A stretch of DNA of 48,027 nucleotides from the NCBI GenBank assembly GCA_902762905.1, contig CACWQE010000016.1, positions 1 to 48,027 of the forward strand, read 5' to 3'. This document shows, piece after piece, positions 1 to 8,023 of the stretch. The position numbers and the translations under genes are program-made. The DNA is from an uncultured Lachnospiraceae bacterium (GTDB taxonomy: Bacteria; Bacillota; Clostridia; Lachnospirales; Lachnospiraceae). The notes under the pieces were generated by a model, which ran no database searches, had not been told where the DNA came from, and was given only the letters and a program-made list of their open reading frames with translations. How positions within the stretch are numbered: the first letter of the stretch is position 1; every line of letters starts with the position of its first letter.

Positions 1-24
1 GTACTTCAGAACCGCCGGTACTTG

Positions 25-158
25 GCGAGGTGTTTTCGAGCCTAGTACCGCTGCGAGTGATGAGTAGCGAGAGCGTGCCTGCGTTGATATGTTATATCCC
101 AACAACCGATTTGAAACCTAATGTTTCGCGCGTCCGTTTTACTTACGCTGTGCAAGGG
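25..158 (+). repeat. Left copy of a ~134-bp dispersed GC-rich repeat
   Basis: This segment recurs almost identically, in inverted orientation, at 47853-47987, with only a few differences (one substitution in the middle and a small change near the CGTCCGT stretch). It ends inward with CTTACGCTGTGCAAGGG, the reverse complement of the CCCTTGCACAGCGTAAG arm seen beside the IS at 12903. Bases 16-26 and 40-50 can pair (CGGTACTTGGC with GCCTAGTACCG, one mismatch), giving a hairpin over the outer boundary. It has no ORF of note and is more GC-rich than the neighbouring genes. Its family is not recognised. It may be an intergenic repeat where assembly stopped. Confidence 0.85.
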
Positions 159-170
159 GGGGGATGATAT

Positions 171-845
171 TTATTGGTTCTTTGCCACAATATGTTCTTT
201 ATCCTTATAAATGGAACGTGCCGGCACAACACCTCTTACCATGCTAACCGGATATACATTCGAATCCGGACAGATCACAGATCCCGGATTCAATACAGAA
301 TTACATCCAATCTCTACATGATCTCCAATCATCGCACCAAACTTCTTAAGCTTTGTATCGATATCAAAATCAGCACCCTTTACATGTACAAGCGTCTTAT
401 CTGCTTTGACATTCGATGTGATAGAACCTGCTCCCATATGAGAATAAAAGCCTAACACAGAATCTCCCACATAGTTATAATGAGGAACCTGTACATGGTT
501 AAATAAGATCACGTTCTTAAGTTCAGTAGAGTTACCGACCACGCAATCATTGCCCACTAACGCATTACCACGGATAAATGCTCCCGGTCTTACTTCTGTA
601 CGTTCGCCGATAATACATGGACCGGCAATATAATTATTTGGATAGATCTTTGCCGATTTTGCAATCCACACATTGTTCTCTCTCTCCTCATAGATATCCT
701 TTGGCAGGGACTTACCTAATTCTATAATAAAATCTCCAATCTTTGGAAGTGCTTCCCATGGATAAGTCAACCCCTCTAACAATGGTTTTGCTAAAGTCTC
801 TTCCAGACTATACATCTCTTCAATCGTAACCTGTTTTTCACTCAT
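171..845 (-). CDS. Left-handed beta-helix (hexapeptide) protein, GlmU C-terminal-like
   Basis: A 224-residue protein whose residues about 60-205 show the hexapeptide periodicity of a left-handed parallel beta-helix (IIGERTEVRPGAFIRGNALV, VVGNSTELKNVIL, MIGDHVEIGCNSVLNPGSVI). This fold is used by sugar-nucleotide acyltransferases. The segment resembles the C-terminal acetyltransferase half of GlmU, but the N-terminal uridylyltransferase domain is missing; the first 55 residues are a short helical cap. Relatives are often labelled UDP-N-acetylglucosamine pyrophosphorylase, which this cannot be without the nucleotidyltransferase domain. It could transfer an acyl group to an amino sugar; the substrate is unknown. 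The start is supported by AGGGAG eight bases upstream. It lies 96 bases downstream of topB in the same direction. Confidence 0.8.
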   Translation of the reverse strand: MSEKQVTIEEMYSLEETLAKPLLEGLTYPWEALPKIGDFIIELGKSLPKDIYEERENNVWIAKSAKIYPNNYIAGPCIIGERTEVRPGAFIRGNALVGNDCVVGNSTELKNVILFNHVQVPHYNYVGDSVLGFYSHMGAGSITSNVKADKTLVHVKGADFDIDTKLKKFGAMIGDHVEIGCNSVLNPGSVICPDSNVYPVSMVRGVVPARSIYKDKEHIVAKNQ

Positions 846-941
846 AATGTGATCTCCCTTCTACTAATCTTTTCTATTGTTTGCCTTTATTGCATCATTT
901 CAAATATCAAAAAACTATTATACCTGATAATTACTCTCTTA

Positions 942-2952
942 TCACTTCTTTGTTTTCTTTTTAGTCGTCGGCTTCTTATAGAACTGTGCCGCGTAATCAA
1001 AATATGCCCGCAACTGATATTGGTTGTTCAATCCCTTTACTGCATCGGTTCGCTGCCGGATGAATTTCTCCAGTTTCTCCATATATTCTTCCTTCGTAAT
1101 GGAACCTTCTGCCACATAAGAAAGACCTTTTTCCCAGCTTGCCGTCAGCTCCGGATTCAATAACGACTGAATGGAAAATGCTACCACATCATGGATCATT
1201 TCTCCCATTAGCGTTGGGGTAATGATCTGCGTCTTCTTATTCAGATCTAAATACTTATTATTAACTAACTTCTTGATGATCTCCGCTCTCGTAGCCGATG
1301 TTCCGATTCCACTTCCTTTGATATGTGCTCGCAGTTCCTCATCTTCGATCAACTGTCCCGCATTTTCCATTGCAAGGATCAGAGTACCAGAACTATATCG
1401 CTTCGGTGGAGAAGTCTCGCCCTCTTTGATATCAAAGCCATTCACGGATAACTGTATCCCTTTCTTAAGCTGCATAGCTGCCTCTACCATCTCTTTGGAA
1501 TACTTTCCCTCTTCATCCTCTTTGTCCTTCTGCTTGCCGAAGGAATAATTCGTAATTGGCAGATATCCCGGATCTACCAATACCTTGAAATTTGCAAACA
1601 GCTTCTCGCCTCCACGATCTAGCGTAAGACCTAACTTCTGATATACTGCAGGTGGATAGAATATACTTAAAAATCTCCGCACGATCACCTCGTAAACCTT
1701 CTTCGCTGTGTCATGCAGACCACCAAAGGCATTCAGTCCCTGACCGGTCGGAATGATCGCATAATGGTCTGTAATCTGCTTATCATTGACATACCTTGTC
1801 TTGGCAATTCCTTTATAACTGCCACTATCTAATATATGCTGTGCGAATTCCTTCATTGCCGGAATATTACGAAGTCCTGAGATATTCTTATATATCTCCT
1901 TACTGACCGCTGTCGACAAGACTCTGGCATCCGTTCTCGGATAAGTCACCATCTTCTTCTCATAAAGTTCCTGTACAACCTGCAAGGTCTGATCCGGACT
2001 GATCTTGAACAGTCTGGAACAGTCATTTTGCAGCTCCGCAAGGTTATACAGTAACGGAGCATTCTTATTCTCTTTCTTCTTTTCTACTTTATCAATTGTG
2101 ACATGCATATCCGCACTCAACTGCTCAATCAGTGCCTTGGCATCCTTCTCTTCCTTGAAACCGTTCTCTTTATAAAGCAGTGGTGAATTATAACATCTGC
2201 TGCCCTCGACCGCTTTCCACTCGGCCTCAAAAGTTCCATCTGCTAATGCAATGTTACCAATCACCCGGTAAAATGGTGTCTTTACAAACTGCCGGATCTC
2301 CCGCTCTCTCCGAACGATCATTCCAAGTACACATGTCATCACACGTCCCACAGAGATTACACAGCGATCTTTATTCAGATATGTCTTCACCGGATAACTG
2401 TATTTGAGAGTCAGGATACGCGAGAAGTTAATTCCCATCAGATAATCTTCTTTCGCCCGAAGATATGCGGAATCTGACAGATTATCATACTCATGCATAT
2501 CCTTCGCTTCCCGGATTCCACGAAGAATCTCTTCCTCCGTCTGGGAATCAATCCATACCCGCTTCTTCTGTTTCGTATCCGGCACCTGTGCCATCTGGTC
2601 GACCAGCCGATAGATATACTCTCCTTCCCGTCCGGAGTCCGTACAGATATAGATACAGCCTACATCCTCCCGATTCAATAACCCTTTTACAATATCAAAC
2701 TGCTTTGACACCCCTTCAATGACTTCATACTTGAATTCCTCCGGCAGAAATGGCAACGTCTCTACACTCCACTTCTTCAGTGCTGGATCATATACTTCCG
2801 GGTAGCTCATCGTTACCAGATGACCCACACACCAGGTCACAACCGAATCTTCCGACTCAATATACCCATTCTTACTGCCGCCATTTATCTTCAGTGCCTT
2901 GGCAAATTCCCTCGCCACACTTGGTTTCTCTGCTATGTATAAATTCTTCAAA
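942..2952 (-). CDS. topB: DNA topoisomerase III (type IA)
   Basis: Type IA topoisomerase that passes single strands to decatenate and relax negatively supercoiled DNA. The N-terminus carries the TOPRIM domain (NLYIAEKPSVAREF with its conserved Glu, then CTDSGREGEYIYR). The catalytic tyrosine lies in the MVTYPRTDARVLS motif at about residue 340, and the DNA-gate motif GIGTSATRAEIIKKL follows near residue 560. The protein stops soon after with a lysine-rich tail (KKPTTKKKTKK) and has no C-terminal zinc fingers, as is usual for TopB. The TOPRIM DxD motif reads D-S-G, a variant also known in TopB of mobile elements. I chose the TTG at 2952 because AAGG lies upstream and the protein then begins right at the fold; a GTG at 2981 would add ten residues. 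Confidence 0.93.
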
Positions 2953-3077
2953 TAACTTACCTTACCTTTTCTATATTCCACATATGCACATTATTTTTAT
3001 TGTACCTTGAATATAGAATTTTGTAAATAGCTTACCAAACGACCTGCTGCTGAAACAAATACCACTATCTTCCCTTT

Positions 3078-3878
3078 CTATCTTACAGCTTTATTCCATT
3101 CCACTCCCGATTCATCCGTCCATGTGCCTTTCCCATCATAAATATAGACCGCATTGATACGATCCATGTAACGACCATCCGCCAGTAAATAGACCGTTGT
3201 CTCATCACCTTTTTGATTGACTATTTCCTCAACGTCTGGCCAGTGATCTTTATTGGTGAATTCATCCGTTGATGAATCTGAATCCTCCATGGATTGCTCC
3301 TTTGGAAGTTGCACTACCTCTACCATTGCCTCAATTGTTTCAACCGGAGCGTCACTCCATGGATATGCTGCATCATCACAGCCTGCCTGTTCAAGCAACT
3401 CTTTTGCGTCAGGGCCAAGTAATTTCTGATATGCATCATACACGGATGCAAGTTTATTCGAAAATTCTACCTGCTCAGTGTTTCCTTTATCGGAGAGCCA
3501 CGAAATGGTTTCTTTCTTAATCTCATCTGTTGTCATGCTGGTTCCAACTCCCCAGTTGAGCAAATGAGCTGCAACTTTAATAGAATTCATTCCATTCCCT
3601 GCGGTTTCCGTGTGAATATCTGTATTGATTTCATCTAATACACCTCTGAATTCTTCATATGATGAACTCCCGGTCTGTAACTCATTTTGTTCCTCTGTCT
3701 GTTTCGTATTATCTTCTTTTGTATCTTTTGTTGTTGTCTGTTCACTACTATATTCGTTCACAATAACCTGCTCTGTACTGTTTCCGGTATTCATCATCGT
3801 CCCGGTTTCCTGCTTCCCACATGCACACAATGAACATACCATAATTGCTGAAATTAATAAAAATAATTTATTCTCCAT
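3078..3878 (-). CDS. Predicted lipoprotein, unknown function
   Basis: The protein opens with a lipoprotein signal: MENK, a hydrophobic stretch and the lipobox LCAC, so the mature chain should be anchored outside the membrane through a cysteine near residue 19. A Thr/Glu/Gln-rich linker follows (residues about 25-75), then a mixed helical region with no motif I recognise and a C-terminal part containing VYLLADGRYMDRINAVYIYDGKGTWTDESGVEW, split here by description only in that it looks like a small beta domain. The ATG at 3878 has AGGAG ten bases upstream. An in-frame ATG at 3896 overlaps the stop of the upstream membrane-protein gene, so the two are probably co-transcribed. Function is unknown. 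Confidence 0.7.
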   Translation of the reverse strand: MENKLFLLISAIMVCSLCACGKQETGTMMNTGNSTEQVIVNEYSSEQTTTKDTKEDNTKQTEEQNELQTGSSSYEEFRGVLDEINTDIHTETAGNGMNSIKVAAHLLNWGVGTSMTTDEIKKETISWLSDKGNTEQVEFSNKLASVYDAYQKLLGPDAKELLEQAGCDDAAYPWSDAPVETIEAMVEVVQLPKEQSMEDSDSSTDEFTNKDHWPDVEEIVNQKGDETTVYLLADGRYMDRINAVYIYDGKGTWTDESGVEWNKAVR

Positions 3879-3892
3879 ATCTTTTTTACTCC

Positions 3893-4309
3893 TCATAATA
3901 TCTGTATCATTCTTGCAATCTCCATAACTGCAATCTTCAACATCACTCCACCGGACATCACATAAAACCATATCTCACGCATATGCTGTGACTTTGCTAT
4001 TGGTGTTGCTATTGCTGCTATAATTATGATTGTTGCCCCGACACATCCAATGATGTTCGGAACACTAACAAGTGAAAATATACCGGGGTTACAGCTTCCA
4101 TCTATCGTATACTGAATTGTTTTATCCAGTCCGTCTCTTGCCGCTGCAAAGCAGCATATAACAAGACCATATACCAAGACAAAAAGACTTCTTCTGCCCC
4201 AGAAATTTATGTTGATTCTGTTGCTGATTGAATATCCTATAAATCCTACTAATGATAAAATCATAAGAGTAGTGACTGTTGTTACTGTATTTCCAAAATA
4301 AAGTTTCAT
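3893..4309 (-). CDS. Small integral membrane protein, unknown
   Basis: A 138-residue protein with three to four hydrophobic segments (TVTTLMILSLVGFIGYSI; SLFVLVYGLVICCFAAA; IIGCVGATIIIIAAIATPI; a final amphipathic helix) and almost no soluble part. I do not recognise the family. The ATG at 4309 is preceded by GGAGGTAAG at good spacing, so I prefer it to the upstream ATG at 4336. Its stop overlaps a possible start of the downstream lipoprotein gene (ATGA), suggesting the two work together at the membrane. Confidence 0.6.
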   Translation of the reverse strand: MKLYFGNTVTTVTTLMILSLVGFIGYSISNRININFWGRRSLFVLVYGLVICCFAAARDGLDKTIQYTIDGSCNPGIFSLVSVPNIIGCVGATIIIIAAIATPIAKSQHMREIWFYVMSGGVMLKIAVMEIARMIQIL

Positions 4310-4331
4310 TCTTATCTTACCTCCATAAATA

Positions 4332-4374
4332 AACAACGCAGCGTAAAATTGTTATATTACAATCTGCACTGCGT
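4332..4374 (-). terminator. Hairpin after the KTR remnant, possible terminator
   Basis: ACGCAG at 4336-4341 pairs with CTGCGT at 4369-4374, and an inner ATTGT/ACAAT pair adds a second short stem. On the minus strand the outer stem is followed by a T-rich stretch (TTGTTTATTT). It sits just downstream of the remnant KTR reading frame and before the next ribosome binding site. The stem is short, so termination is only plausible. Confidence 0.4.
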
Positions 4375-4375
4375 C

Positions 4376-4470
4376 TTAGCGTCTGGCTTCCCTTACTATA
4401 AATTTTTCTACATCTATTAAACTTTCTTCTTTACACTTTGGACAAAACAAAGGAAAATGATGAAATCCTT
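4376..4470 (-). pseudogene. Remnant of a Cys-rich KTR peptide gene (3' end only)
   Basis: Directly after the stop of the MATE gene, another frame encodes HFPLFCPKCKEESLID and ends in ARR. This matches the C-terminal half of the intact Cys-rich KTR peptide at 6994-7176 (HFPLFCPKCKENFIINVK ... ARR), and both share the bases GCCAGACGCTAAGAC at their 3' ends. The first CPVC knuckle and the start codon are missing, so the gene is truncated exactly where the MATE gene joins it. A longer reading frame extends upstream inside the MATE gene but is only a shadow. Confidence 0.75.
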
Positions 4471-5436
4471 TTATAAAATAACACGTTTTCTCCAAATACC
4501 GCTCAAATAAAATCCAAATGAAATTATTGCCCCAACAATTGTTGCCAACGGTATGGCTGCTGCTATTCCATTTACACCATGTCCTCTCACGAACGCTAGA
4601 AAATATGCTAATGGAATACGCACGAAAAACGCTGATGTCATATTGGCAACCAGTGTAATCCATCCATTTCCGGTTGCAGTTAACACAGTACTAAATGACA
4701 TGATAAATGGCAATCCGACATATTCAAATGAAAAGGCAAAAATATATGGCAGACCATAGACCAGAACATCTGCTTTTACACCAAACAGATAAAATATCTG
4801 CTCTGGGAAAATGTGCATCAATGCAAAAACAATCACTGATACACCAAGGCAAAGCACCAGACAACAATACATAGTCTTTTCTGATCGTTTTACATCTCCC
4901 TTACCCATGTTCTGGGCGATCATTGCTGCCGCAGCAGAACTAAATGCTGCTTGTGGCAAAATTGCAAATCCATTAAAGTTATTAACAATTCCCGCAGCCG
5001 CTGATGCAGCTACACCTCCTGCCCTATTGATAAATGTTGTCAGAATCAAGAATGAAAAATTGGTTCCTACCATCTGAATACTAAGTGGAAGACCGGTACG
5101 AAGCAACGCATCAAATTCTTCTTTTACAAAATGAAACGATGAAGGTCTAAAATCAAACATGAAATCATGCTTTTTCAAATATAGGATGCAAAACATCATC
5201 GAACAGCCTTGTGCAAATATAGTTGCGAACGCTGCGCTCCCAGCTCCCATGTGAAATCCGGCTACTAAAACCATATCCAGCGTAATGTTGATCGCACAGG
5301 CAATTATAACAAAGATCATCGGATCAACCAGACTATATAAAGACTGAATCAAATTGCTAATAAAAAATGGCACAGCAAACTTCACAAGCTTCTTCCATAT
5401 ATTTCCTTTTGTAAGATCGTGTTCAAATGTACTCAT
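4471..5436 (-). CDS. MATE-family efflux protein with a large internal deletion
   Basis: Recognisable MATE (multi-antimicrobial extrusion) protein of about 320 residues; the family normally has about 450 and 12 membrane helices. The start is normal (EHDLTKGNIWKKLVKFAVPF) up to the first helix, ending SLYSLVD. The next residues, PMIFVIIACAINITLDMV, belong to a part usually found some 130 residues later. So about helices 2-5 of the N-terminal bundle are absent in frame, with the joint near 5318-5325. The rest, including GTNFSFLILTTF, AAAMIAQNMGKGD and LTATGNGWITL, looks intact to the C-terminus. A protein lacking half of one bundle is unlikely to transport normally. The ATG at 5436 is preferred; a GTG at 5448 is also possible. 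It follows an HTH gene that may have controlled it. Confidence 0.8.
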   Translation of the reverse strand: MSTFEHDLTKGNIWKKLVKFAVPFFISNLIQSLYSLVDPMIFVIIACAINITLDMVLVAGFHMGAGSAAFATIFAQGCSMMFCILYLKKHDFMFDFRPSSFHFVKEEFDALLRTGLPLSIQMVGTNFSFLILTTFINRAGGVAASAAAGIVNNFNGFAILPQAAFSSAAAAMIAQNMGKGDVKRSEKTMYCCLVLCLGVSVIVFALMHIFPEQIFYLFGVKADVLVYGLPYIFAFSFEYVGLPFIMSFSTVLTATGNGWITLVANMTSAFFVRIPLAYFLAFVRGHGVNGIAAAIPLATIVGAIISFGFYLSGIWRKRVIL

Positions 5437-5510
5437 GTCTGTATTCACTCTTTCAACTTGTCTGCATTTCCCATGAATATATAACTAATCGTCTCATGAA
5501 CCTTACCTCT

Positions 5511-6116
5511 TTATCCTCCTTTCTTGTATAAACCTGCTTTCAACACGAAAAGCAGGAATGCCAGTGCTGTTGCATATGTTTCCCCTGTTAATGCCAGAAA
5601 CAGTACTGCTATGATACCAAGCAGCATGGAAAATATAATTATCATCTTGTATATCTTTTCAATTTTTAACTGCGTAACTATAATTTCTGTAACTCCAATT
5701 AACATTAATAAAAAGAACAATACCCAATAAACTATCCTGTTAAACGCTGATGTTTCTGTATAGCCGAACAGATTTACGGATGCAATATATTCTTTCATTG
5801 ATTTTGGATACAGAGGCAGCACAATCAGCAGTAAATAAAACAAATCAATAGCTCTAATCAGAACGCTACACAGATTTTGCATATTGGATTTATTTTCTTT
5901 TTCCGCAATTGATAGTAATTTTTCCCCAGACAACAGCTCATCTATTGTCACAGAGAAAAAATCTGAGATTTCCCTTAGCAAATCAATACTTGGATATCCT
6001 CTTCCTGATTCCCATTTTGAAATCGCTGTTCTTGAAACAAACAGCACTTCTGCCAGTTCTTCCTGTGTTAAGCCTCTGCTACTTCTTAACTCTTTCAGTT
6101 TTTCATTAAATTCCAT
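5511..6116 (-). CDS. XRE-type HTH regulator with C-terminal membrane domain
   Basis: Residues about 1-60 form a Cro/CI-type helix-turn-helix (LRSSRGLTQEELAEVLFVSRT, then ISKWESGRGYPS, quoted in parts), followed by IDLLREISDFFSVTIDELLSGE. After a charged linker come three to four hydrophobic helices (LFYLLLIVLPL, YWVLFFLLMLIGV, MIIIFSMLLGIIAVLFLAL, AFLLFVLKAGL), so the regulator is membrane-tethered. Such proteins often sit beside transporter genes in Clostridia and control them, here probably the MATE gene just downstream. GGAGG lies seven bases before the ATG at 6116; the upstream ATG would include the ribosome binding site in the coding region and is rejected. Confidence 0.82.
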   Translation of the reverse strand: MEFNEKLKELRSSRGLTQEELAEVLFVSRTAISKWESGRGYPSIDLLREISDFFSVTIDELLSGEKLLSIAEKENKSNMQNLCSVLIRAIDLFYLLLIVLPLYPKSMKEYIASVNLFGYTETSAFNRIVYWVLFFLLMLIGVTEIIVTQLKIEKIYKMIIIFSMLLGIIAVLFLALTGETYATALAFLLFVLKAGLYKKGG

Positions 6117-6146
6117 GGCAGAACCTCCATTCCTTCTCACTCGTAA

Positions 6147-6845
6147 TTACTGATCATCACAAAATAACAAAACCATTGCTTTGTACAAGCAATACAGCCC
6201 TGCACTCAGAATCACAGCACCAACGATATCCGTAAACCAATGTACTCCTGCAACCAGTCTTCCAATCACCATAAATGATGAAAATACGATTGACATCACA
6301 CACACAAATCTTCTGAATCGCAGATTTGTGCTTCTGCGATTCACCTGATCTACCAAAGTCGGCATAACACTTAGTACAAGCAGCGTTGTAGATGATGGAT
6401 AAGATGCCTCAAGCATCCCATCAATCAAAATTGGTCTATAATTAATCGGAAAGATAACCGCAAAAAACAATAATAAAATATTGCCGCTTATAATACCACT
6501 TTCAATAAATAATAAAGATGGGATAATCGATAAATATAAGGACTTTCGTATAGAACCTTCTTTCCCGAATACAATCCAGCCTAAGCAATACAATACAACA
6601 AGTATCACTCCTGAAACCAGATAAACCGATTCTCCCTGTTTAAACCAATATCCTCTGCTCATAAAAGGGATTATAAGAAACATACTGATAAAACATCCAA
6701 ACCGCCCAATCTGTTCAAGAATTTCAACTAATTTATTCTGGTAGCGATTTTCGAATCCATCTTTACATGTTATTGCAAACACAATATTAGGGATCAAAAT
6801 CACAATAACAAAAATCAATCCCCAGTAATTCAAGTACTTATTCAT
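6147..6845 (-). CDS. PAP2-like membrane phosphatase protein
   Basis: A 232-residue integral membrane protein with about six hydrophobic helices. Near the C-terminus GRLVAGVHWFTDIVGA matches the third motif of PAP2 phosphatases (SR...GVHxxxD), and NYRP...YPSSTT stands where the first and second motifs (RP, PSGH) are expected. The His of PSGH is replaced, so this may be a divergent or weakly active member. PAP2 enzymes dephosphorylate lipid phosphates such as undecaprenyl pyrophosphate or phosphatidate. It is followed closely (30 bases) by the HTH-membrane gene, suggesting one transcript. Confidence 0.72.
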   Translation of the reverse strand: MNKYLNYWGLIFVIVILIPNIVFAITCKDGFENRYQNKLVEILEQIGRFGCFISMFLIIPFMSRGYWFKQGESVYLVSGVILVVLYCLGWIVFGKEGSIRKSLYLSIIPSLLFIESGIISGNILLLFFAVIFPINYRPILIDGMLEASYPSSTTLLVLSVMPTLVDQVNRRSTNLRFRRFVCVMSIVFSSFMVIGRLVAGVHWFTDIVGAVILSAGLYCLYKAMVLLFCDDQ

Positions 6846-6908
6846 AATACACTCCTATCCAGCAGAACAAGATACACTTTGCGAATCTCACTCTGATTAA
6901 CGGTCGTC

Positions 6909-6935
6909 AAATGCACCGCATAAATGCGTGCATTT
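6909..6935. promoter_or_regulatory. Perfect 8-bp inverted repeat upstream of the PAP2-like gene
   Basis: AAATGCAC (6909-6916) is matched by GTGCATTT (6928-6935), with an inner GCAT/ATGC pair in the 11-base spacer. It lies between the end of the KTR gene and the start of the PAP2-like gene. It could be an operator or an RNA hairpin; the sequence alone does not decide. Confidence 0.4.
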
Positions 6936-6950
6936 TCCCCATCACCCTAA

Positions 6951-6994
6951 CAAAAAGACGCAGGCAAAAAACATTTCGTTTCTGCTCTGTGTCT
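6951..6994 (-). terminator. Terminator-like hairpin after the Cys-rich KTR gene
   Basis: Read on the minus strand, AGACACAG near the KTR stop pairs with CCTGCGTCT, with one or two mismatches, and the stem is followed directly by TTTTTG. It lies in the equivalent place to the hairpin after the broken KTR copy at 4332-4374, supporting a shared ancestral unit. Confidence 0.5.
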
Positions 6995-7176
6995 TAGCGT
7001 CTGGCAATGGATTGATAATCCACTATATGCTCCTTTACATTGATAATAAAATTCTCTTTACATTTGGGACAAAACAGCGGAAAATGTTTTAATTCCGTAT
7101 CAACCAATATCTGTGTCCGTGTCTTTGCTTTGCATACCGGACATAGTATCCATTTATCCGTTACTACTGCTTTCAT
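6994..7176 (-). CDS. Cys-rich KTR-type small zinc-knuckle peptide
   Basis: A 60-residue peptide with two CxxC knuckles: WILCPVCKAKTRTQ and FPLFCPKCKENFI. It contains the KTR tripeptide after the first pair, which marks the Cys-rich KTR family found in mobile and resistance-associated regions of Firmicutes. Four cysteines suggest one bound zinc. The molecular role is not established. The start at 7176 is chosen because GGAGGTGACAGGTCAG stands just before ATG; the longer frame to 7314 has no good ribosome binding site and its extra residues are unlike the family. A strong promoter lies upstream at 7345-7372. Confidence 0.78.
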   Translation of the reverse strand: MKAVVTDKWILCPVCKAKTRTQILVDTELKHFPLFCPKCKENFIINVKEHIVDYQSIARR

Positions 7177-7329
7177 CTGACCTGTCACCTCCTGATAAAT
7201 CCCATAAGTGCTATCCTTCACTCCTAGACCTTTTAAATATATCAAACCTGTATTGTAAAGCATACGATACATATTTTCTTTTGGAGCTGCTTGCCATATT
7301 ATAACCTCTAACACTATAAATCAGTTTAT

Positions 7330-7372
7330 TATAAACTTGTTTATAGTATATCACATTATACATATATGTCAA
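7330..7372 (-). promoter_or_regulatory. Sigma-A promoter with overlapping palindromic operator
   Basis: On the minus strand TTGACA (7367-7372) and TATACT (7345-7350) are separated by 16 bases, a near-consensus promoter reading into the KTR gene and the genes after it. A perfect inverted repeat, TATAAAC-TT-GTTTATA (7330-7345), abuts and overlaps the -10 element, where a repressor would block initiation. The cognate regulator is not known; the HTH protein at 5511 and the TetR protein at 8020 are candidates. Confidence 0.7.
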
Positions 7373-7396
7373 TTACAAGTATATAATTTTCACTTT

Positions 7397-8023
7397 CTAA
7401 AACTTCATCCGATACAGTTCCACTCCCAACACCGCATTATACCCAGTTGCAGCAAATACACTGAATCTTTCAACAATACCAAAATAATCTTTCGGAACAA
7501 TATTCATTCCCATTGCCCCCACCATCATCATTCCAAGTGCAATTGCTGCAAAAATGCCATAGGTCCGACAGCTTTTATCCTTTGCTCCGGCAATAATAAT
7601 TATTATCAAAGAGACTATAGACAATAAAACAACTATCACTGTCGAGAGAATATGCATCTTATCCTGAAATGTACCGGCATATCCACTGTCACTTAAAGGA
7701 AACATGCCAAACCCAACTGCTGATACCCACTCCATAATGGTAAACAGATAAATTCCAGCCCTCAAGAGTTTCGTTTTCTTACCCTGAATACCTACGCATA
7801 CCATCATTGCACACACCAAAGTACATACATTATACAGACTGCTGAGCTGGTTCCATAACTGAAGCGATGGTGCATTCGATGCACTAAGATCACTTACAGC
7901 CTGCGCCATCCAATCATAACCCGGATATGCAATCGGTGAAAATACAACCGCTGCTGTATATGACAAAAAAGCTACGATTCCAAGTAATCCGCAATAATTC
8001 AATAAACTCTTTTTCACTCTCAT
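7397..8023 (-). CDS. DUF998-family membrane protein
   Basis: A 208-residue protein with six predicted hydrophobic helices and the pattern of the DUF998 family: an early PGYDWMAQAVSDLSASNAP stretch, then WNQLSSLYNVCTLV, MFPLSDSGYAGTFQDKMHIL, and a final GIVERFSVFAATGYNAVLGV. The function of the family is unknown; members are often next to TetR regulators. Its ATG overlaps the stop of the upstream TetR gene (ATGA), so translation is probably coupled and the regulator likely controls both. Confidence 0.78.
   Translation of the reverse strand: MRVKKSLLNYCGLLGIVAFLSYTAAVVFSPIAYPGYDWMAQAVSDLSASNAPSLQLWNQLSSLYNVCTLVCAMMVCVGIQGKKTKLLRAGIYLFTIMEWVSAVGFGMFPLSDSGYAGTFQDKMHILSTVIVVLLSIVSLIIIIIAGAKDKSCRTYGIFAAIALGMMMVGAMGMNIVPKDYFGIVERFSVFAATGYNAVLGVELYRMKF

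Noticed and set aside
171..845. Bifunctional GlmU
   Set aside because: The uridylyltransferase half is absent; only the beta-helix part remains.
4376..4663. A 95-residue gene reading over the end of the MATE gene
   Set aside because: Only the last 31 residues resemble the KTR family; the rest is a shadow of the MATE frame without a ribosome binding site.
7177..7314. N-terminal extension of the KTR peptide
   Set aside because: The start at 7176 has a strong ribosome binding site and the added residues do not fit the family.
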